Assembly (NCBI RefSeq): GCF_004521915.1
Contig: NZ_SDKD01000018.1
Span: 58,798-122,797, forward strand
DNA: 64,000 nt
Direction of reading: 5' to 3'
Origin: Brevibacillus migulae
GTDB lineage: Bacteria > Bacillota > Bacilli > Brevibacillales > Brevibacillaceae
The position numbers and the translations under genes are program-made. Below, piece after piece: positions 1-9,350 of this stretch (position 1 is its first letter; each line of letters starts with the position of its first letter). The notes beneath the pieces are model-generated. The model saw only the letters and a program-made list of their open reading frames with translations, did no database searches and was not told the origin of the DNA.

Positions 1-1149
1 ATCATCATCATCCGAGTTAGATTCCCAGTTATAGTAGATTTCATCTTCTTCATCGTCTTCATCGTACATTTCAAACTTGCTCATATCGATGCCAAAAGCG
101 TTCTTTAGCAGCTGTTCTGCAGCCTCACGGTTAGGAGCGTACATTTTCTCTCCTTTTGGAGTGAGCGAGAACATTTTCCCTTCATTTTTGCTCTCTTCCC
201 ACAGATCTAAATCTTTCGGAATTCCGCCCTTCGCCGCATCCATTGGACCTGCGTAGCGAGGCTCGTATTTCAATACGGGCTTGGTTTTATAGTCGCGATC
301 ATCATCGTCATCGTCATCGTCGTCATCCGCTGGATACTCGATGATCTCTGATTTATTGTATAGCAGTTCCATGTCCATCAGGTCGGTATACTTTTCATCT
401 GCTTCCTTTTCAGACAATGCATTATTGGGCTTTGGAAAGCTGGAATCCTTGATTTTGGAAGGGTTTGCATTTCTGAAATACACGATGTTTCCTTCACTGT
501 CCACATGAATGGAAATATGTGCACCCCGTAGCGGAATGCCATTTACGAAACGCTCATAAATGAACATCCTGGATCCTTCGAAATCTTCTTCCTCTTCCTC
601 TTCTACATCCGCGATGACTTTATATTTTTTTGCATCCGTAGTCATAATCTTTGCTAAAAAATCGTCTGCCTTCTTCTTGGCATCATCATAGTCGGGAAGT
701 TCTCCCTCTTCCTCGTCTCTCGTATGGTAACGATAGCTTGACAGCGCACCCGTTTCTGCATTCACCTCAATGTCTGCATATGCGGCTTCATCACCCTTTT
801 TGCCATTATCCAGCTCGAACTCCCATGTCTCCGGCTGGTATTCATCTCCTTCATTTATGTAAGCGCTGCTCACTTCGAAATCTTTCAACTCGGGCAACTG
901 CTTGATGATCTTTTGCAGGACTTGTTTCATTTCCGCCGGAAGCTTTTTGATCGCCTTTGCTTTGACTTTTCCTTTTCCCTTTTCCAAAGCTTTCTCTTTT
1001 GCTTCCTGAGCCTCTTCCAGCTTCTTCAGCCACGCCTCTTTGTTGGACAATCTGTCCTCGTGGTCTTTTGGTTTTGCCGCCCACGCCGGAGTCGCTGAAA
1101 GCAAGCTAACAGCTACAGCAGTAAGTGCAGCTTTTTTCCAAATCTTCAT
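1..1149 (-). CDS. Secreted YcdB/YcdC-like repeat protein, C-terminus outside window
   Basis: The frame is open from the ATG at 1149 to the window edge (383 residues visible). Residues 1-25 form a Sec signal peptide: charged MKIWKK, a hydrophobic stretch and a TPAWA-A cleavage site. A Lys/Glu-rich helix follows. Two stretches then resemble PepSY/YcdB units, with a strand, GALSSYRYHTRDEE, and later VDSEGNIVYFRNANPSK. A run of ten Asp lies near residue 275 (bases 301-333) and another acidic stretch ends the visible part. The start has AGGAGG upstream (about 1156-1164). YcdB-domain proteins are extracytoplasmic and their function is poorly known. The domain call rests on the look of the repeats, not a search. 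Confidence 0.6.
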   Translation of the reverse strand, partial: MKIWKKAALTAVAVSLLSATPAWAAKPKDHEDRLSNKEAWLKKLEEAQEAKEKALEKGKGKVKAKAIKKLPAEMKQVLQKIIKQLPELKDFEVSSAYINEGDEYQPETWEFELDNGKKGDEAAYADIEVNAETGALSSYRYHTRDEEEGELPDYDDAKKKADDFLAKIMTTDAKKYKVIADVEEEEEEDFEGSRMFIYERFVNGIPLRGAHISIHVDSEGNIVYFRNANPSKIKDSSFPKPNNALSEKEADEKYTDLMDMELLYNKSEIIEYPADDDDDDDDDDRDYKTKPVLKYEPRYAGPMDAAKGGIPKDLDLWEESKNEGKMFSLTPKGEKMYAPNREAAEQLLKNAFGIDMSKFEMYDEDDEEDEIYYNWESNSDDDD

Positions 1150-1226
1150 TCGGATTTCCTCCTTTTTCCTATAGCACACAATCAAATATAGCAACATTTT
1201 GAAATATTTTCCATAGTTTTCCCAAT

Positions 1227-1271
1227 AAAAAAAGACACCTTTGTGAAGTTGACTCCACGATGGCATCTTTT
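1227..1271 (-). terminator. Rho-independent terminator of ytoI
   Basis: Read on the minus strand, AAAAGATGCC pairs with GGTGTCTTTT (two G-U pairs) around a nested GTGGAGT/ACTTCAC stem, followed by seven T. It lies just past the ytoI stop. Confidence 0.85.
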
Positions 1272-1277
1272 AATCGA

Positions 1278-2588
1278 TTATCGCTCAAGTATTTGTGCGG
1301 TCACCATGGCTTTCCCCACCATGACCTCATCATGATAGACGGATACTTCGACTTTTCCTACACGTCTGCTGATATCCAATAAACGCGGGACTACTTCGAT
1401 CCGGCTTTCCATTTGCACCGGTTTCAAAAAGTAGACCGTAATGTTTTCCGGCATCATGTCGCCTCTCCGATGCTGCCGGAGCAGGTTGCAAGCCGCCTCG
1501 ACCATGACGGTGGTCAAAATGCCGCTTGCCACCGTTCCCAGATGATTCGTCATTTGCGGGGAAACCTCGCCGTAATAGGATAGCGTGTCTCCCTCTTTTT
1601 CCTCGCGAAAATGATTCATGATCAAATTCGGGAAGGTCTCACCCGTCTGCGGCTGCTTCTGAATATACTGCAGAGCTTTTAGCACATCCTGGCGACTGAG
1701 CACGCCGACCAGCTTTTTGTAATTGTCCACGACGGGCAGCAGCTCGATCCCTTCCCACACCATCGTATGGGCACAGGAGGCAACCGATACGCGCGGAGAG
1801 GTCGTGATCGGATTTTTCGACATCGCCTTTTCAATGGTCACGGTTGGCTCATGGCCGATGATGTCTTTCGACGTAATGATGCCGACCAGCCGCATTTGCT
1901 CGTCTACTACCGTAAAGCGTGTTTCCCGATACCATTCCGTGTATTGATGCCACTTGGCGATCGGATCCCATGGATGGAGCAGAGGCGTTTCCGCCAAAGG
2001 CTTGAGAATGTCCTCTACCATGACGATCTCTTTTTTGATCAAACGGTCGTATATCGCGCGGTTGATCAAAGCCGCGACCGTAAATGTATCGTAGCTAGAT
2101 GAGATGATCGGCAGGGCGAGCTGGTCCGCCAACGCTTTTACCTCATCGCTGGTATCGAATCCCCCCGTGACGAGGACCGCTGCCCCTTGCTGCAAGGAAA
2201 GCTTGTGCGCCTGATCGCGGTTCCCGACAATCAGCAGGCTGCCCGCTTCCACATAGCGCATCATCGCTTCCAGCTTCATCGCACCGATTACAAATTTGTT
2301 CAACGTTTTATGTAAGCCTTCTTTCCCGCCCAGCACGTGTCCATCCACGATATTGACAACCTCGGCAAAGGTCAGGCGCTCGATGTTTTCCTTCTGTTTC
2401 TTTTCAATCCGCACGGTTCCGACGCGTTCGATGGTGCTGACGTATCCCTGGGTTTCCGCTTCCTTAATGGCTCGGTAAGCGGTACCTTCGCTTACTTCCA
2501 GATCTTTGGCTATCTGCCTGACAGATATTTTCGTCCCCACAGGGAGGCGGTCGATATATTGTAAAATTTGTTCGTGTTTAGTCGCCAT
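1278..2588 (-). CDS. ytoI: CBS-HotDog regulatory protein, YtoI family
   Basis: This 436-residue protein has four parts in family order. Residues 1-70 are a GntR/HTH-like winged helix (SVRQIAKDLEVSEGTAYRAI). Residues 80-185 are a DRTGG-type domain. Residues 190-315 hold two CBS motifs (FTVVDEQMRLVGIITSKDI and LLPVVDNYKKLVGVLSRQDV). Residues 330-430 are a HotDog thioesterase-like fold. CBS pairs bind adenine nucleotides in known members, so this is probably a ligand-responsive regulator whose HotDog domain may bind an acyl-CoA. That ligand is inference. The ATG has GGAGGAGGGGG about 9 bases upstream. Length and order match Bacillus YtoI. Confidence 0.88.
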   Translation of the reverse strand: MATKHEQILQYIDRLPVGTKISVRQIAKDLEVSEGTAYRAIKEAETQGYVSTIERVGTVRIEKKQKENIERLTFAEVVNIVDGHVLGGKEGLHKTLNKFVIGAMKLEAMMRYVEAGSLLIVGNRDQAHKLSLQQGAAVLVTGGFDTSDEVKALADQLALPIISSSYDTFTVAALINRAIYDRLIKKEIVMVEDILKPLAETPLLHPWDPIAKWHQYTEWYRETRFTVVDEQMRLVGIITSKDIIGHEPTVTIEKAMSKNPITTSPRVSVASCAHTMVWEGIELLPVVDNYKKLVGVLSRQDVLKALQYIQKQPQTGETFPNLIMNHFREEKEGDTLSYYGEVSPQMTNHLGTVASGILTTVMVEAACNLLRQHRRGDMMPENITVYFLKPVQMESRIEVVPRLLDISRRVGKVEVSVYHDEVMVGKAMVTAQILER

Positions 2589-2629
2589 CCGTCTTCCCCC
2601 TCCTCCGACAAATATAACTGAACAGGAAG

Positions 2630-2660
2630 CAAAAAAAAAGAGCAGCTTTCTTCAGCTGCA
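2630..2660 (-). terminator. Terminator downstream of yheB
   Basis: On the minus strand GCAGCT-GAAGAA-AGCTGC is followed by TCTTTTTTTTT. It separates yheB from ytoI, so the two are probably separate transcripts. Confidence 0.85.
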
Positions 2661-2784
2661 CTGGCAATTATATTACATTAAGGGGGTTTTCATCGTGCTT
2701 TTATCTTACCCCGGAAATGTTACAGGAATATTACAACGCAATTACAGTTTCTTTTCATTTATATGGAAAAGTGGAGGCTGTCCG

Positions 2785-3942
2785 TTACCACAACCATCCA
2801 ATCAGCCCCTGGACCGCTCCAATGATGCCGCCAAGAATAAAGCCCAGCACCGTGATCATCCGGAATTCTTTGCCGGATATCCCGACAATCATTTCCTCTA
2901 CCCGCTCCAATGGGAAGGATTCCACCTGCCGCGTCACAATTTCTGTGATCGACAGCTTGGCGAAAAGCGTTTCCACATTTTGCTGGAGCAGTGTTACCGC
3001 CCATCTTGTTACACGTGGGATCAGTTCCTGCACAATGCTCTCCCGCCATTTCGCAAACCAATAGGCAGGCGGTTGGTCCAGCCATTCCAGCGACTTTTCC
3101 TCCATTCGTTGAAACAACGCTTCCGACCATTCATCGATTTGCGCCTCTCCGATCAACGAGACGACCTCATGCAACGGCTTTTGCAGCAGCTTGTCCACTT
3201 CCTGATGCAAAAAGGCTGACAGGCGCTGGGCCAACTCCGGGCTCTGCAGGATATCTTCGAGGTATGGCAGAATTTTGGCGACCATTTTGTCATCACCGAG
3301 AAACATACCCATCAGACCGCCAAACATGCCACCTCCCCCGCCGAGCAAGCCGCGGATCATTTGCTGCACATCCCTTTGCCCTTCGGAAGAGCGTAAATAA
3401 TCAGCGAAGCGCTCGAGTATCATGCGTCCGAGTGAATCGACCGATGCCTGCAGACGGTCTTTCGCTCCCTCGGAGATGAGACTCGCAATCGTTCGCTCGC
3501 CATGGCGATGAAGCAGCGTCTGGATGCCGTCCTTCCATTTTTGCCGGACGGGCTGCCGGATCTGTTCACTCCAGCCCCCTTCATCCGTAAACCATCCCGG
3601 AATCCACGATTGGATTTGCTCTTTGAGACTGCGATCGCCAGCCAGCCATTTTTCGAACAGACTTGTCAGCCAGTTCTGCAGCATCGCTTCTGCTCCAGAT
3701 TGGGCAATCGCCTTTTTTACGCCTTCTACCGTGAGCAGATGATGCTCCACCAACCGGCCCATTTGCACCCCGATTTCGTCTCTTCGCCGCGGGATCAACC
3801 CTGGGGTAAAAGGTACGCGAAAACTCCCGATCATCCATGGTTTATAGGGGCGGAAAAGCATGCGGATGGCAAGCTCGTTTGTGACTCCGCCTATTACCGA
3901 ACCGATTGCTATATTTACTAGCATTAATGCCCAGTCGTTCAA
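2785..3942 (-). CDS. yheB: DUF445 membrane protein, YheB family
   Basis: A 385-residue protein with a hydrophobic helix at each end (NIAIGSVIGGVTNELAI at the start, VLGFILGGIIGAVQGLIGW at the stop) and a long helical middle. This is the DUF445 layout. The N-terminal motif TNELAIRMLFRPYKPW followed by PFTPGLIPRRRDEI is characteristic. The frame can begin at GTG 3951, but that codon overlaps the GAGAGG ribosome site. TTG at 3942, eight bases from it, is the likelier start. Function is unknown. In Bacillus yheB sits beside yheC/yheD, the same context as here across a divergent promoter region. Confidence 0.85.
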   Translation of the reverse strand: MNDWALMLVNIAIGSVIGGVTNELAIRMLFRPYKPWMIGSFRVPFTPGLIPRRRDEIGVQMGRLVEHHLLTVEGVKKAIAQSGAEAMLQNWLTSLFEKWLAGDRSLKEQIQSWIPGWFTDEGGWSEQIRQPVRQKWKDGIQTLLHRHGERTIASLISEGAKDRLQASVDSLGRMILERFADYLRSSEGQRDVQQMIRGLLGGGGGMFGGLMGMFLGDDKMVAKILPYLEDILQSPELAQRLSAFLHQEVDKLLQKPLHEVVSLIGEAQIDEWSEALFQRMEEKSLEWLDQPPAYWFAKWRESIVQELIPRVTRWAVTLLQQNVETLFAKLSITEIVTRQVESFPLERVEEMIVGISGKEFRMITVLGFILGGIIGAVQGLIGWLW

Positions 3943-3964
3943 TGCAAACACCTCTCTATCAAGG

Positions 3965-3992
3965 AACCAAAGTTATTAGGCACTCATAAAAT
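3965..3992 (+). promoter_or_regulatory. SigK-like promoter for the YheCD operon
   Basis: AACC at 3965-3968, a 15-base spacer and CATAAAATA at 3984-3992 fit the mother-cell SigK pattern (AC near -35, CATAnnnTA at -10). The match is by eye. It agrees with the known spore-coat role of YheC/YheD proteins. Confidence 0.45.
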
Positions 3993-4026
3993 AGACTAAC
4001 CTAACGCCCACGGGAAGGGGATATTC

Positions 4027-5481
4027 ATGTTACAGGTCCGTACCACTGTCCGAGCGTTGGAACCGACTTCTGCAGAAACTGACCTCTATCTTCCCAAAAG
4101 CGTATGCCGCAAATTAAAGATTCCGCTGACTGCACTGACCATTCAATTCGGCAGCATACAGGCAACGGGGCAAGTAAAAGAGTTCGAACGCTCCTCAACC
4201 ACTGTGATTCGCCCATCTCTCGCTCGTACCTTGCGCATTCCTACGGGCATACCTCTTCAGCTGCGGTATGAAGCGAATCTGCGCCGCCTTGTATTTGGGC
4301 CGTTGATCGGCATCCTCATTTCCAGATTTTCGCAAAACGCGCGAAATCCATATGGAACCTTTACACCTTTTCTCAATGAAATTGCTGATATTTGTCGGCA
4401 GCGGGGAGGGGTAGCCGTCGCCTTTCGGATGCAGGACGTCAACTGGGAAACAGAGACCGTCCGTGGCTTGATCCGGAGAAATGGCTTGTGGCATACAGCC
4501 ACACTCCCATTGCCCCAATGTATCTACAACCGAATTGGGAACCGCAAATCCGAGAAAGCCGAAGAATTGGAAACATTGATTACACGGTGCAAAGAACGGC
4601 AGATTCCGTTTTTTAACGAACATTTTTTAAACAAATGGCATGTCCATCGCGCATTACAGGCAGTGCCGGAAGCAACGCCCTATCTGCCCAAAACGGTACG
4701 CTATCATGCTCATCAAGACCTCGTTGAGATGGTTGGCAGCTTTCCTTCCGTCTATGCCAAGCCGACCAACGGAAGCATGGGCAAGGGGATTTATCAGATT
4801 CGCACATCCTCCGCCGGATACAAGCTGACACGTCCCACTCCAGAAGGCACAGCGACCCAGACCTTTCGCGACGTCATGTCGCTGCATCGCGCCTTGCAAA
4901 AACAGACCAAAGGAAAAGCATATCTGCTGCAGCAAGGGCTTTCGCTGATCGGACGCAACGGAAAACCGACCGACTTTCGCGTTCTCGTACAAAAAGACAG
5001 ACGCGGAAAATGGAGTGTCAGCTCGCTGGTTGCCCGGCTTGGTCAAAACAAAGTGGTCTCCAATATAGCCCGCGGCGGCTCGATGATCTCTCCCCGTCAA
5101 GCCCTGCTCATTTGCGGTCCCCGGTTAGGGGGTTCCACCAGTGTGGAGGAGATCAAGCAGGTGGCGCAACGGCTCGCGACCATGCTGGAGGACAGTATTC
5201 AAGGCCACTATGCGGAATTCGGTGTGGATCTTGGCGTTGACACACGCGGCCGTATTTGGCTGCTGGAGGTAAACAGCAAGCCTTCCAAATCCACGTCTTC
5301 CGTACAGCAGCCAGATGTGGACGGCGAAGAAGGAGAGCCACAACCCTCCTTACGCCGCAAGCCACGGCCATCGGTCGTCCGCATGCTTGATTATGCTGCT
5401 TACTTGAGTGGATTTCCACTTCCAAGCAATGAGAAAAAGAAAGTCAAAGTCGCAAAAAAGAGAAAACGCAAACGCAGGTGA
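4027..5481 (+). CDS. YheC/YheD-family ATP-grasp protein, paralogue 1
   Basis: The 484 residues comprise an N-terminal beta-rich domain (about 1-100) and a YheCD ATP-grasp domain (about 100-460). Visible ATP-grasp features are YNRIGNR, the nucleotide-binding VYAKPTNGSMGKGIYQI, the DFRVLVQKD strand and the metal site LLEVNSKPSKS. The last 15 residues are strongly basic (KKKVKVAKKRKRKRR), unlike the three paralogues that follow. YheC/YheD proteins are spore-coat associated in Bacillus; the ligated substrate is unknown. AAGGGG precedes the ATG. It is first of four paralogues on one strand. Confidence 0.85.
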   Translation: MLQVRTTVRALEPTSAETDLYLPKSVCRKLKIPLTALTIQFGSIQATGQVKEFERSSTTVIRPSLARTLRIPTGIPLQLRYEANLRRLVFGPLIGILISRFSQNARNPYGTFTPFLNEIADICRQRGGVAVAFRMQDVNWETETVRGLIRRNGLWHTATLPLPQCIYNRIGNRKSEKAEELETLITRCKERQIPFFNEHFLNKWHVHRALQAVPEATPYLPKTVRYHAHQDLVEMVGSFPSVYAKPTNGSMGKGIYQIRTSSAGYKLTRPTPEGTATQTFRDVMSLHRALQKQTKGKAYLLQQGLSLIGRNGKPTDFRVLVQKDRRGKWSVSSLVARLGQNKVVSNIARGGSMISPRQALLICGPRLGGSTSVEEIKQVAQRLATMLEDSIQGHYAEFGVDLGVDTRGRIWLLEVNSKPSKSTSSVQQPDVDGEEGEPQPSLRRKPRPSVVRMLDYAAYLSGFPLPSNEKKKVKVAKKRKRKRR

Positions 5482-5486
5482 CTTCT

Positions 5487-6578
5487 ATGGATGAACAGAG
5501 GAAAACGCTAGGAATCATCACCTATTGCAATGGATCCCAATTCATGGAAAAAGGCTATTACAAAAAGCTGACCCTGATCGGACGCAAATTGGGCATCCGT
5601 GTCTTTGTTTTTTCTCCCCGGCGAGTCGATTTTGAACGCAGACTGGCTTCCGGGTATATATATCGCCAAGGTGCTTGGCAGGCGTCGACCCTGCCGCTTC
5701 CCGCCTTTATTTATGACCGATGCTTTATCGGGCCGTCCTATCGCCACTATAAACCATTTATTGAGAAGTTGCAAAACGATCCCGACATCCAGTTTCTCGG
5801 CCACGGCTTATCGGGAAAATGGCAGGTTCACCAAATCTTAAGCCAATCACCAGCGCTGAAAAAATGGCTGCCCGACACTCAGTGGTTCAGCATGACAACG
5901 CTGTTTGATATGCTTCAGCAAAAACGTGCCGTCATCATCAAACCCGCTGCCGGCACACATGGGATCGGAGTCGTGCGCATCACAGGCAAAGACGGCGCGT
6001 TTACGGCAACAGGCAGAGCTCAGGAGAATAAACCTTTTCGCAAACGTTTCCGCTCACAAACGGAATTGAAGAGCTTTCTCACCGGCTTTATGGGCACGCG
6101 CAGATTTCTTCTACAACCTTATCTGACACTTCATACACCGGATCGGACACCGTTTGATGTGCGTGTGCTCGTGCAAAAAAACGGGCATGGGCAGTGGGAA
6201 ACAACCGGGAAAGCCGTGCGTATTGGTGTTAAGGAGAATATTACATCCAATCTGCATGGAGGAGGGAGGGCCGTTCCACTCTCCGATTTTCTTGCCGATA
6301 TCTTCCCAGTCCAGCAGCGGAAGCGCATCGAAGAGGAGATCGATCAGGTAACCAGCTTGCTCCCGTCTTTTCTGGAACAGTATCACGGACGACTGGTCGA
6401 ACTGGGAATTGATATCGGTATTGATACGAACGGACATGTATGGATTATCGAAGTCAACAGCAGGCCGGGCCGAACCGTTTTTCGTCAGATTTCCGACCGG
6501 ATGGCCCGAATCCGTTCCATCTCCCAACCGGTCAAGTACGCCCACTATCTCATGAAAGAGCGCGTAGGAGGTTACTAA
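5487..6578 (+). CDS. YheC/YheD-family ATP-grasp protein, paralogue 2 (short form)
   Basis: At 363 residues this copy lacks the N-terminal beta domain and begins directly at the preATP-grasp region (TLGIITYCNGSQFMEKGYY). It retains YDRCFIG, VIIKPAAGTHGIGVVRI, PFDVRVLVQKNG and the metal-binding WIIEVNSRPGR. The frame extends back to a GTG at 5478, but AGGTG at 5477-5481 positions ATG 5487 better. The gene starts a few bases after the first paralogue, so the two are probably co-translated. Family knowledge suggests spore-coat association. Confidence 0.85.
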   Translation: MDEQRKTLGIITYCNGSQFMEKGYYKKLTLIGRKLGIRVFVFSPRRVDFERRLASGYIYRQGAWQASTLPLPAFIYDRCFIGPSYRHYKPFIEKLQNDPDIQFLGHGLSGKWQVHQILSQSPALKKWLPDTQWFSMTTLFDMLQQKRAVIIKPAAGTHGIGVVRITGKDGAFTATGRAQENKPFRKRFRSQTELKSFLTGFMGTRRFLLQPYLTLHTPDRTPFDVRVLVQKNGHGQWETTGKAVRIGVKENITSNLHGGGRAVPLSDFLADIFPVQQRKRIEEEIDQVTSLLPSFLEQYHGRLVELGIDIGIDTNGHVWIIEVNSRPGRTVFRQISDRMARIRSISQPVKYAHYLMKERVGGY

Positions 6579-6582
6579 GTGT

Positions 6583-7959
6583 ATGGATTCTATTACAGTG
6601 CGACTTCGCTTCCTATCCTATCCTCATCTGACTGGGATCGTCATACCGCTGAATCTGTGCCAACAACTGCAGCTTCGCCCCCGTCAAAGAATCACCCTGT
6701 CACTGGGAAAAAGGCAAGTGGTCGCCACCGTCTTCCAGGATAAGCGCAATCCAGACAGCAACACAGTCAAAGTGACCAGTTCACTCAAGAACCAACTTGG
6801 CATTCCCCATAGCGGGTTGATCCATTTGAAAAAAGAAGGCGAAGTCCTGCGAATCGGACCGTCGATCGGGATTGTCACGACCGGTCTTCGCAATCAGGCG
6901 AGCCAGCCGATTGGCCAACGGAGCTCCTTTTTTACCAAGCTGCTGCAAGCGCAAGAAGGAAAAGGGGTCTTTTATTTCATTTTTTCTCCAGACGATGTGG
7001 ATTGGGAGCAAAAGCAAGTGCGGGGCTGGTTTCTTCGACGTACCAAGCAAGGTCGCTATCAATGGAAAAAATTGCTAACTGCCCTGCCTGACGTCATCTA
7101 TGACCGGATCCCATCACGGGGTGCGGAGAAAAAAGAAAATGTCCGGCAATTCAAAGTGCAACTGGCCAATTATGAAAACATCCCCATGTTTAACCAAGGC
7201 TTTTTCAATAAGTGGGGCGTCCATCAGCTGCTATACCCCAATGCCGAGGTAAATGAGCATATACCGGAAACCCACCATGCTCCCTCGATCCGTACGCTTC
7301 GCAACATGCTCAGTAAATACCGGATGCTTTATTTAAAACCAAAGGACGGAAGCCTCGGCTACGGGATCGTCAAAATTACCCAGGTCCCCGGTCATAGCTA
7401 TGAGGTTTCCTATCATGTTGGCGGCACAAATGTGAAACGGCGATTCCGTAAACTGACGTCACTGTACCAGCATATTTTCCGTACGAGAAAAGTCAGTGCT
7501 TATCTCGTCCAGCAAGGAATCAATCTTGCAACCTATCAAAACCGCCCCTTCGATTTCCGTGTACATCTTCACAAAAACCAGCAAAATGAGTGGGTCGTTT
7601 CCTGCATGGCGGCAAAAGTGGCAGGCTCAGGCAGCGTGACCACCCATGTCCGGACAGGTGGAACCGTGATCCCAGGTGAAGATCTGCTGCAACATTTATA
7701 CGGACGTCAAAAAGCTTTGATACAGAACCGTATCAGTGAAGCCGCGATCCGACTCGCCTCAGCCATTGAAGAAGCAAAAGGCATTTACCTCGGGGAACTC
7801 GGACTGGATATGGGAATCGATGTTCACGGACATGTCTGGATGTTTGAAGCGAACTCCAAGCCAGGCCGTTCCATCTTCAAGCACGCCCGTCTCAAACATG
7901 CGGATGAGATTTCCCGCAGCCTGCTTGTAGACTACAGCTGTTATCTGGCTAACTTTTGA
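6583..7959 (+). CDS. YheC/YheD-family ATP-grasp protein, paralogue 3
   Basis: A 458-residue full-length copy: N-terminal beta domain (1-95), then ATP-grasp. Motifs include IYDRIPSRGAE, LYLKPKDGSLGYGIVKI, PFDFRVHLHKNQ and MFEANSKPGRS. The ATG follows the stop of paralogue 2 by four bases; the ribosome site AGGAGG lies inside the previous gene's end. Sequence features are intact and nothing suggests a pseudogene. Confidence 0.85.
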   Translation: MDSITVRLRFLSYPHLTGIVIPLNLCQQLQLRPRQRITLSLGKRQVVATVFQDKRNPDSNTVKVTSSLKNQLGIPHSGLIHLKKEGEVLRIGPSIGIVTTGLRNQASQPIGQRSSFFTKLLQAQEGKGVFYFIFSPDDVDWEQKQVRGWFLRRTKQGRYQWKKLLTALPDVIYDRIPSRGAEKKENVRQFKVQLANYENIPMFNQGFFNKWGVHQLLYPNAEVNEHIPETHHAPSIRTLRNMLSKYRMLYLKPKDGSLGYGIVKITQVPGHSYEVSYHVGGTNVKRRFRKLTSLYQHIFRTRKVSAYLVQQGINLATYQNRPFDFRVHLHKNQQNEWVVSCMAAKVAGSGSVTTHVRTGGTVIPGEDLLQHLYGRQKALIQNRISEAAIRLASAIEEAKGIYLGELGLDMGIDVHGHVWMFEANSKPGRSIFKHARLKHADEISRSLLVDYSCYLANF

Positions 7960-8000
7960 ACATCATGACCCACCTTGTGTATCAGGAAGGAGGAATTCCC

Positions 8001-9314
8001 ATGACCCAGTCGCGTTCCGGGTGGCTTACCATACTTCCCTCGGGCAAATGGTATCTGCACGCTGCGCGGCTACCGATCGCATTTAGTGCGCGTCGTCGAG
8101 TCGTAGCACAGGTAGGGCCGTACGCACAAAAAAAGCGTATTCATCTCGGTCTTCCTCCCGTTCAGACCGGCCGCATCCGTACGAGGATACGGTGGCGGAT
8201 ATGGAATGACCAGATCAGCATCGGGCCATTGATCGGTATCCTTACCGTTGGCGAAGGACTAGAATTCCGCGGAAATCGGGACAATTTTCGGGATATCTTT
8301 CTCTCCGGCAAAAAGCTGGGCGCATTGGTCTATGTATTTACTCCGAGCGGCATCGACTGGGAGCAGCATAAAGTGTCCGGTTACCTGTATGATGAGAAGC
8401 AGGATACCTGGTTAGAAGCCACATTGCCGTTTCCGCATGTCGTATACAACCGGATTCCCACCCGCAAATGGGAAAAACAAAGTGACGTCATCAAAACCTT
8501 GAATCAATTCGCGAGTATGAAACAAATCACCCTGTTTAATCGCCGCTTCTTTAACAAACAATCCCTGTTTCAACGGTTGGAAGAAATACCTGAAGCGACC
8601 ACCTTTTTGCCGGAAACGAAACGATTAGACAGCTTTGTCAGGTTGAAAACATTCCTGTCTCAACACCGAAGCGTCTATTTAAAGCCCGTTCTCGGCAAAG
8701 CCGGCCAGGGCATCATGCGCCTGGATTTCTACCAAAAGCGTTGGCGCCTGCGGCGTGTCCATCAGCAAAGAGCCATTACCTGCTATTTTTCAACCCTCCA
8801 TGCAGCGTGGAAGTATATCCGCCAGCGGATAGCCGGAAAAAAATACATCATACAACAGGCCATTCCGCTTGCCAAATACAAAGGCCGCCCCTTCGATGTG
8901 CGCGTGTTGGTGCAAAAAAATGGAACCGGCGTCTGGGATGTAACCGGGATCGGCATCAGGCGTGCGGGCGCAAACAGCATTACTACGCATGTGCCGCGGG
9001 GGGGCTCGATTCATTCAGCCAAAAAAGTGTTGGGTGAATTGTTCCCCGAGCAGGAAGAAGAGATGATGAAAAAAATAGGGGAGACGGCATTAACGATCGC
9101 GGAAAATTTGAATGAAGTCGTTGAGGATTTGGCTGAGATGTCAATGGATTTGGGTCTGACAAAAGAAGGAAGGCTTTGGTTTTTTGAGGCCAATGCCAAA
9201 CCGGAAAAATTCGATGAACCCACCATTCGCCGAACTTCTCTTTCCAATCTGATCGGATATGCCCAGTATGTCTATAAGCTTTGCGGTGAAAAAAAAGAAG
9301 CTGCTGTTGGATAA
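8001..9314 (+). CDS. YheC/YheD-family ATP-grasp protein, paralogue 4
   Basis: This 437-residue copy again carries the beta domain plus ATP-grasp, with YNRIPTRKWEKQ, VYLKPVLGKAGQGIMRL, PFDVRVLVQKNG and a slightly divergent metal motif FEANAKPEKF. The frame runs back to 7956, but GGAGG seven bases before ATG 8001 decides the start. It closes the four-gene run and is followed at once by a terminator. Confidence 0.85.
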   Translation: MTQSRSGWLTILPSGKWYLHAARLPIAFSARRRVVAQVGPYAQKKRIHLGLPPVQTGRIRTRIRWRIWNDQISIGPLIGILTVGEGLEFRGNRDNFRDIFLSGKKLGALVYVFTPSGIDWEQHKVSGYLYDEKQDTWLEATLPFPHVVYNRIPTRKWEKQSDVIKTLNQFASMKQITLFNRRFFNKQSLFQRLEEIPEATTFLPETKRLDSFVRLKTFLSQHRSVYLKPVLGKAGQGIMRLDFYQKRWRLRRVHQQRAITCYFSTLHAAWKYIRQRIAGKKYIIQQAIPLAKYKGRPFDVRVLVQKNGTGVWDVTGIGIRRAGANSITTHVPRGGSIHSAKKVLGELFPEQEEEMMKKIGETALTIAENLNEVVEDLAEMSMDLGLTKEGRLWFFEANAKPEKFDEPTIRRTSLSNLIGYAQYVYKLCGEKKEAAVG

Positions 9315-9350
9315 AACCGCGCTGTCACTGACAGGGCGGTTCTTTTTGCT
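9314..9350 (+). terminator. Terminator of the YheCD operon
   Basis: AAAACCGC(G)CTGTC-ACT-GACAG(G)GCGGTT then TTCTTTTTG. The hairpin overlaps the 3' end of the convergent gene at 9325-9879, whose TGA lies inside the stem, and may act in both directions. Confidence 0.8.

Noticed and set aside
2506..3219. 237-codon plus-strand open frame over yheB
   Set aside because: It is antisense to the DUF445 gene, has no ribosome site and Pro/His/Arg-rich shadow composition.
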